From: Lachnospiraceae bacterium
GTDB taxonomy: Bacteria; Bacillota_A; Clostridia; Lachnospirales; Lachnospiraceae
Direction: 5' to 3'
Length of the DNA: 13,241 nucleotides
Assembly: GCA_017542725.1 (NCBI GenBank)
Contig: JAFXWR010000148.1
Span: 1-13,241, forward strand
Within the stretch, counting starts at the first letter, position 1, and each line of letters starts with the position of its first letter. The translations under genes and the position numbers were made by a program. The notes under the pieces were generated by a model. That model was given only the letters and a program-made list of their open reading frames with translations, was not told the DNA's origin and did no database searches. Shown here one piece after another: positions 12,001 to 13,241 of the stretch.

Positions 12001-13241
12001 ACTTGAGAGGAAATATAATAAGTGAGAATGCAACTGAAATAAGTGGCACACAAAGGGGTTATGTGAATGTAGTGGCAGTATATAATTATGCAACATATAC
12101 TATAAATTATAATAATGTCATAGCAGGTGCAACTATAGATAATACAAGTTTTGAAAGAACATATGGTTCTTTAGATACAGTACTCGCCAGCCCTTCAAAA
12201 ACTGATTACACATTTGTAGGTTGGTATAGAGATTATGATGAAGCAACCCACACATACGAAAATGAATATACTGGAAATGATGATATATATGTGCAAGGTG
12301 CTACTAACTATACAATTTATGCAAAGTGGAAAGCAAAAGTAACTTACAATGTAAATGGTCATGGAGTGCTCCCAGCAGTAACTCCTGAATATACTGATGT
12401 AGATTTGTGGAATGCTATGACACTTGCTACACTTTCAGATGTCATAGGATACACATTTGACCTAACTCACAGTTGGTATGATGGTTCTGACATAAGCACT
12501 GCATCATTCATAGGTTCAGCAGGAAGCGATTATACTGTAACAGAACCAAAGATACTTTATGCTCGCTGGAATGAAAATATTTATGATGTGAATTATCATA
12601 TGGATGGTGGAAGTTGGAAAGCAAATGCATATAATAAGGCAACAAGGTCATATACAGAAAGACTTACTTTACCTACATCAGATGATATAGAAAAAGTTGT
12701 AGGAGATGATGCCTATGAGTTTGATGGCTGGTGGACAAAGGATGGTAATGTAGAGACAGATTGGGGAGTAAAAGTTGAACTCATAAATGAAGGTGTTAGT
12801 CAAGATGTAGATGTATATGCTAAGTGGAAATCAACAGTATCATTTAATGCAAATGGTCACGGCACTGCTCCGGCATCAGTTGAGATAAGTGGTACACAAG
12901 ATATAAGACTTTCAAGTTTAAGTGAAATCGGATGGACATTTGGTGGATGGTACAAGAGTGCTACAGAGTTCACTGATGATAACTTTGTAGGTTTTGGTGG
13001 TGATACAATCACATTTAATGGACCAAGGATTTTATATGCAAGGTGGAAAGCAATAATAATTTACAATGTAAATTGTCATGGAGCATTCCCAACAGGAACT
13101 ACTGAACGTATCGATGTAGATGATGGGCATACTATAACACTTGAGACACTTTCAGATGTCATAGGATGGACCTTTGACACAACTCACAGTTGGTATGATG
13201 GCTCTGACATAAGCACTGCATCATTCATAGGTTCAGCAGGA
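1..13241 (+). CDS. Giant modular secreted/surface protein with nine DUF6273-like modules and InlB/Flg_new-type beta repeats (partial at both ends)
   Basis: One uninterrupted frame (first full codon at base 3) spans the window, giving 4,413 residues with neither start nor stop codon. Order: end of a signal peptide (1-15), acidic and Thr-rich disordered region (16-262), nine DUF6273-like modules (263-3779) separated by beta-repeat linkers, then Flg_new repeats (4031-4413, cut). DUF6273 has no established function that I know of; Flg_new/InlB B-repeats are typical of exported surface proteins, where they form stalks. I infer a long extracellular adhesin or ligand-presenting fibre. No catalytic motif, thioester Cys-Gln, LPXTG or SLH domain is visible; an anchor, if present, lies beyond 13241. 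Codons are AT-rich with AGA arginine and TGG tryptophan, so the standard code fits. All other open frames here are shadows of this gene. The reading frame is certain; the role is a guess. Confidence 0.95.
3..50 (+). other. C-terminal part of a probable signal peptide
   Basis: Residues 1-15 (IVSMIFTTGGFATLA) are hydrophobic and small, and are followed at once by a polar acidic region. This matches the end of a Sec signal peptide with signal peptidase I cleavage after Ala15 (Thr at -3, Ala at -1). The positively charged n-region and the real start codon must lie upstream of the window. The ATG at base 12 (Met4) is unlikely to be the start: it would leave no charged n-region, and no ribosome binding site precedes it within the visible bases. 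Confidence 0.7.
51..350 (+). repeat. Acidic low-complexity region with a 12-residue tandem repeat
   Basis: Residues 16-116 are dominated by Asp, Glu, Ser and Pro with almost no aromatics, so probably disordered. The 9-residue string GAKLSEPEE occurs at 63-71 and 75-83, a 36-bp tandem repeat at about 189-251, and a weaker relative (DVGETFDESED) precedes it. Codons here (GCG, GGC, GCC, CTC, CCC, TCC) are richer in G+C than in the rest of the gene. Probably a flexible, highly charged N-terminal tail; no domain recognised. Confidence 0.75.
345..788 (+). repeat. Thr/Ser/Glu-rich spacer with repeated E-E-T-T-T motif
   Basis: Residues 115-262 are rich in Thr, Ser, Glu and Asn. EETTT(T) recurs at 115-119, 137-142 and 156-161, encoded each time by nearly the same bases (gaagagacaacaac). 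Such Thr-rich stretches are common as extended, sometimes O-glycosylated spacers in surface proteins; glycosylation is inference. Residues 225-258 become more hydrophobic and may lead into the first folded module. No known domain is visible. Confidence 0.7.
789..1382 (+). repeat. DUF6273-like module 1 (type alpha, divergent)
   Basis: Residues 263-460. Signature order: FGSYPQ 265-270, EPIKW 279-283, VSENILDN 304-311, an Ile-Lys-Ser-Trp-Leu strand at 328-332, PWW 416-418 and GVRPV 451-455. It carries two insertions against the other alpha modules, one after EPIKW (about 285-300) and one around 345-385 holding Cys389. The usual Trp-Leu-Arg reads Trp-Ile-Leu, so the conserved Arg is lost. The segment 421-450 before GVRP is unique to this module. 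Function of the family unknown; a ligand-binding head is inferred. Confidence 0.8.
1383..1643 (+). repeat. Short beta linker (type B) between modules 1 and 2
   Basis: Residues 461-547 hold one InlB/Flg_new-like unit: INWDLNGAEW near the start, then the YQGGQKLP turn (494-501), a G-W step at 516-517 and a closing strand with T-G-E-L-S-L. The same unit, with the YQGGQKLP turn unchanged, follows modules 6 and 8, so type B joins closely spaced module pairs. Assigned from the pattern W-D-L-N-G ... L-P ... G-W ... T-G-x-I/L-x-L; individual units would score weakly in a profile search. Confidence 0.7.
1644..2273 (+). repeat. DUF6273-like module 2 (type gamma)
   Basis: Residues 548-757, the longest module. 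GTYPQ 551-555, EPIKWRIL 564-571, LSDKILDN 581-588, Ile-Arg-Ser-Trp-Leu-Asn-Asn at 610-616, YWLR 704-707 and GIRPA 748-752 (Ile replaces the usual Val). Its segment between WLR and IRP is 40 residues, also the longest, and is rich in Asn, His and Tyr. A His/Asn/Tyr-rich stretch around 641-652 is not shared with other modules except for a faint YYH echo in module 3. Confidence 0.82.
2274..2777 (+). repeat. Linker of two beta repeats between modules 2 and 3
   Basis: Residues 758-925. The first unit (about 767-846) resembles type B: L-T-W-E-F, a Leu-Trp-Asn-Glu-Lys-Asn-Thr-Tyr turn, LP, HGW 818-820 and MSGEITV. The second (about 849-924) starts TVTWDLG, has a YGEVQTLP turn, a WTIDGIEAT hairpin and a closing V-K-V-I-A-Q-Y strand, and so matches the last unit (A4-like) of the long linkers. 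This linker therefore looks like a B unit fused to an A4-like unit. Confidence 0.65.
2778..3317 (+). repeat. DUF6273-like module 3 (type gamma, degenerate at the W-L-R site)
   Basis: Residues 926-1105. FGAFPQ 928-933 (Phe for Tyr), DPIRW 942-946 in place of EPIKW, ISERVLNE (Asn for Asp), Asn-Trp-Leu-Asn-Asp 984-988 and GVRPV 1096-1100. The Trp-Leu-Arg motif reads Trp-Thr-Cys (1059-1061), so both Leu and the conserved Arg are missing. It departs from consensus at more signature positions than any other module. Either its binding face has changed or it is under relaxed constraint; the intact frame argues against decay. Confidence 0.78.
3318..4301 (+). repeat. Long beta linker (type A, four repeats) after module 3
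   Basis: Residues 1106-1433. Four InlB/Flg_new-like units in order: A1 (ITWQLG ... YREGYEQKLPTDGNF ... IGW ... MRGDITL ... IWG), A2 (KYNLYN ... YVYTPGTALTLPD ... RWQ), A3 (DLGNGHFNIATPSE ... SHW ... VNVVAVY), A4 (ITWDLG ... FVDGFATPSTYTY ... DHWEIDGV). From about 3340 to 4169 it aligns without gaps to 4810-5639, the linker after module 4. Contains RGD at 1184-1186. Probably a rigid spacer of about 330 residues. Confidence 0.75.
3949..4051 (+). repeat. 103-bp perfect direct repeat, copy 1
   Basis: Bases 3949-4051 are identical to 5419-5521 (offset 1,470 bp). They encode the centre of unit A3 (the KFSHWILKTESGDILSD region and onward). Over the wider block 3931-4169 I count 8 mismatches to 5401-5639 in 239 bases. 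This is the most conserved DNA I found in the window and indicates a recent duplication or gene conversion. Confidence 0.9.
4302..4790 (+). repeat. DUF6273-like module 4 (type gamma, shortest)
   Basis: Residues 1434-1596, about 163 long. WFGTYPQ 1435-1441, EPIKW 1450-1454, VSDRVLD in the third strand, a Leu-Lys-Thr-Trp-Leu-Asn step, FWLRD 1553-1557 and GVRPS 1587-1591. It is shortened between the WLN and WLR motifs. It has three Cys (1523, 1533, 1570) in a protein otherwise poor in Cys, one of them inside the variable segment 1557-1586; a disulphide is possible but not shown. Confidence 0.82.
4791..5768 (+). repeat. Long beta linker (type A, four repeats) after module 4
   Basis: Residues 1597-1922, units A1-A4 in the same order as the linker after module 3 and aligning to it without gaps at a 1,470-bp offset from about 4810 to 5639; after 5640 the last unit diverges. 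RGD at 1674-1676 within MRGDITLKPIWG. Cys1629 replaces the Tyr of the usual YREG turn. Differences from the module 3 linker cluster at the two ends, with the centre almost identical. Confidence 0.75.
5419..5521 (+). repeat. 103-bp perfect direct repeat, copy 2
   Basis: Identical to 3949-4051 and in the same frame and unit (A3). The equivalent A3 units after modules 7 and 9 keep the protein pattern but not the bases, so the identity is specific to this pair and not a requirement of the fold. Confidence 0.9.
5769..6329 (+). repeat. DUF6273-like module 5 (type beta)
   Basis: Residues 1923-2109. WFGTYPQ 1924-1930, then WQSDGS 1934-1939, a beta-type hallmark shared with modules 7 and 9; EPIKW 1945-1949, VADKILDN, Val-Trp-Leu-Glu-Asn, a YFANNNER helix-like stretch near 2029-2036 also seen in 7 and 9, RWWLRDG 2063-2069 and GVRPVIHVDL 2100-2109. 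Compared with module 7 it has about six extra residues around 1975-1987, where a perfect DNA palindrome sits. Variable segment 2068-2099. Confidence 0.85.
5945..5961. repeat. Perfect 8-bp-arm palindrome inside module 5
   Basis: CCCACGAA, one central A, TTCGTGGG: a perfect inverted repeat, GC-rich in an AT-rich gene. In RNA it could form a six-pair stem with a five-base loop. It encodes Pro-Arg-Asn-Ser-Trp in frame and lies where module 5 carries extra residues against modules 7 and 9. No second copy was noticed in the window. Confidence 0.75.
6330..7568 (+). repeat. Longest beta linker (type A plus one extra unit, five repeats) after module 5
   Basis: Residues 2110-2522. A1 (ITWQLR ... RGD 2188-2190 ... 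IWG), A2 (SYDLYN ... VYIPGTAVTLPN ... NWRIDGV), an A3-like unit (DFDLIGGSFVSGFSTPSEY ... SHYILSD ... VKATAVY), an extra unit at about 2367-2446 (IDWQLGTDVSWKIGYVASASYTY ... LGWNIRQVG ... VTVVAHY), then A4 (INWELGNGHFISGFATPSNY ... DHFEIDGIEVTSIP). The extra unit makes this linker about 85 residues longer than the others and separates the gamma/beta first half from the alpha-beta pairs. Confidence 0.75.
7569..8126 (+). repeat. DUF6273-like module 6 (type alpha)
   Basis: Residues 2523-2708. IWFGTYPQNDASG from 2523, EPIKWRVLS, LLAENILDN, a Leu-Arg-Arg-Trp-Leu-Asp step and NKAFTTNQI; then SNYAKNVDNDG, SPWWLR 2663-2668 and GVRPAIYVSL 2699-2708. All signature positions are intact. Alpha modules share AENILDN and SPWW before the Leu-Arg. 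Variable segment 2669-2698. Closest relative is module 8. Confidence 0.86.
8127..8393 (+). repeat. Short beta linker (type B) between modules 6 and 7
   Basis: Residues 2709-2797: one beta unit with FNLNGATWRENSKLWAEM, the YQGGQKLP turn, AGW, and TGDIELVA. Nearly the same as the linker between modules 8 and 9 in both protein and DNA; the linker between modules 1 and 2 is a more distant copy. The short spacer would hold the two heads of a pair close together. Confidence 0.75.
8394..8936 (+). repeat. DUF6273-like module 7 (type beta)
   Basis: Residues 2798-2978. IWFGMYPQSVTWQSDGSTY from 2798, EPIKWRML, VADKVLDN, Pro-Trp-Leu-Glu-Asn, YFANND near 2899, LYWLRDGGG 2932-2940 and GVRPVFNIDL 2969-2978. 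Its variable segment 2937-2968 resembles module 5 more than other pairs do (both have D-G after WLR, V-V/M-V-E-Y/F, a G-x-L/V, and TDRY before GVRP), so 5 and 7 may share a ligand class (inference). Confidence 0.86.
8937..9920 (+). repeat. Long beta linker (type A, four repeats) after module 7
   Basis: Residues 2979-3306, units A1-A4 as after module 3: VTWQIGTASFLNESTW ... YREGFEHKLPTDGNF ... RGD 3056-3058 ... IWG; NYDLYN ... VYTPGTALTLPDVSTA ... SWKIDGV; EFDMGDGHLTIATPSNYTYGTGLTLP ... SHWDLKD; INWDLRGGQFIDGFATPSEYTHGTEFTLP ... DHFEIDGVEVTSI. A3 and A4 here are closest to the textbook InlB/Flg_new pattern and support assigning the linkers to that family. Confidence 0.78.
9921..10478 (+). repeat. 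DUF6273-like module 8 (type alpha)
   Basis: Residues 3307-3492. LWFGTYPQND from 3307, EPIKWRII, LLAENILDN, Leu-Asn-Thr-Trp-Leu-Asn-Asp, NKAFTANQI, SDYAKSVDNDG, SPWWLRD 3447-3453 and GVRPAIYVDL 3483-3492. The same length as module 6 (186 residues), yet the segment 3453-3482 between WLR and GVRP shares little with it. Confidence 0.86.
10479..10745 (+). repeat. Short beta linker (type B) between modules 8 and 9
   Basis: Residues 3493-3581. HFNLNGTTWREDSKLWAEM, YQGGQKLP, AGW and TGDIELFA. A near copy of the linker between modules 6 and 7. Confidence 0.75.
10746..11339 (+). repeat. DUF6273-like module 9 (type beta)
   Basis: Residues 3582-3779. YFGTYPQSVTWQSDGSTY (Tyr replaces the first Trp), EPIKWRML, IADKLLDN, Val-Arg-Thr-Trp-Leu-Asn-Asn, a YFANNNER stretch shared with module 5, HYWLRSYGD 3733-3741 and GVRPVICVDL 3770-3779. 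It has an extra stretch near 3667-3682 (LKTIETNVKGTSSPD) relative to module 7. Variable segment 3738-3769 is rich in Asn, Ser and Asp. The most C-terminal head in the window. Confidence 0.85.
11340..12092 (+). repeat. Beta linker (type A, three repeats) after module 9
   Basis: Residues 3780-4030: A1 (VTWQIGTASFLSDSTW ... YREGIVNKLPVDAHF ... RGD 3857-3859 ... IWG), A2 (NYDLYNEATGQYG ... VYTPGVVENLPN ... VWQINGEDV), A3 (EFDMGGGHLTISTPSQYTYGVGLSLP ... SHWSLKD ... VNVVAVY). No A4 unit follows; the sequence passes straight into a different repeat class. A2 is the most divergent copy in its TALTLPD region. Confidence 0.75.
12093..12332 (+). repeat. Flg_new/InlB B-repeat unit U0 of the C-terminal stalk
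   Basis: Residues 4031-4110: YTINYNNVIAGATIDN, an ERTYGSLDTVLA turn, FVGWYRD 4074-4080 and closing IYAKWK 4105-4110. This is the canonical Listeria-Bacteroides repeat pattern (GWY ... YAKW). It marks the change from head-bearing linkers to a plain stalk. Confidence 0.85.
12333..13049 (+). repeat. 717-bp stalk superrepeat, copy 1 (units U1-U3)
   Basis: Residues 4111-4349, three Flg_new units: U1 12333-12572 (VTYNVNGHG ... HSWYDG ... ILYARWN), U2 12573-12830 (YHMDGGSW ... FDGWWTK ... VYAKWK), U3 12831-13049 (VSFNANGHGTAP ... FGGWYKS ... ILYARWK). The second copy starts 717 bp after U1 and matches it closely in DNA, for example 12491-12524 against 13208-13241. Confidence 0.88.
13050..13241 (+). 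repeat. 717-bp stalk superrepeat, copy 2 (cut by the window edge)
   Basis: Residues 4350-4413 repeat U1: IIYNVNCHGAFP, then the same LSDVIG, THSWYDGSDISTASF and IGSAG stretches. It is still open at the last base, so the stalk continues downstream for an unknown number of copies. Cys4359 stands where U1 has Gly. Confidence 0.88.

Larger units (their letters stand above)
9921..12092 (+). repeat. 2,352-bp superrepeat, copy 2 (module 8 - B linker - module 9 - shortened A linker)
   Basis: Second alpha-B-beta-A unit. It differs from copy 1 in that module 9 is 17 residues longer than module 7, and the following linker ends after A3, so the A4 unit is absent or replaced by the C-terminal Flg_new run. 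Confidence 0.82.

Noticed and set aside
1746..12096. Many other minus-strand open frames of 60-130 codons
   Set aside because: All lie inside the giant gene. Several recur at the same place in each repeat (for example opposite the A1 and A2 units), which is expected of shadows of a repeated coding sequence; none has a recognisable domain.

Overview
The window is one piece of a single giant gene on the + strand. Frame 3 (first complete codon at base 3) stays open from edge to edge: I read all 4,413 codons, found no stop, and the frame never shifts. Neither the start nor the stop codon lies in the window, so the protein exceeds 4,413 residues (roughly 480 kDa or more at average residue mass). 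A codon starting at base 3n encodes residue n; that numbering is used throughout. There is no second gene, RNA gene, promoter, terminator, mobile element or CRISPR array that I can support.

The protein looks like a secreted or surface-anchored modular protein of a low-GC Gram-positive bacterium. The AT-rich codons, AGA arginines, normal TGG tryptophans and domain families suggest a gut or rumen Clostridia/Lachnospiraceae-type organism; this is inference, as no taxonomic marker gene is present. Layout from the N terminus: (1) the end of a probable signal peptide (3-50); (2) an acidic, repetitive, Thr/Ser-rich unstructured region (51-788); (3) nine copies of a ~165-210 residue module recognised as DUF6273-like (signature F-G-x-Y-P-Q, E-P-I-K-W, L-D-N, W-L-N/D, W-L-R, G-V-R-P), between 789 and 11339; (4) between and after them, linkers of 1-5 beta-rich InlB B-repeat/Flg_new-like units; (5) from 12093 to the window end, a run of more typical Flg_new repeats (G-W-Y ... 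Y-A-K-W-K), cut by the edge.

The architecture is hierarchical. The modules fall into three sequence types arranged 1(alpha)-2(gamma)-3(gamma)-4(gamma)-5(beta)-6(alpha)-7(beta)-8(alpha)-9(beta). Modules 6-7 and 8-9 are alpha-beta pairs on a superrepeat of exactly 2,352 bp. The linkers after modules 3 and 4 are near-identical in DNA at a spacing of 1,470 bp, with a 103-bp perfect match. The C-terminal stalk repeats with a 717-bp period. Scaffold and linkers are conserved, while the 30-40 residues between W-L-R and G-V-R-P differ almost completely in every module.

Working model (inference): a long cell-surface fibre, with a repetitive C-terminal stalk presenting nine lectin-like heads, each with its own variable face. 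The best leads are the conserved-frame/variable-loop pattern, linker-restricted DNA homogenisation, an RGD tripeptide kept in all five long linkers, and a perfect GC-rich palindrome at an insertion inside module 5.
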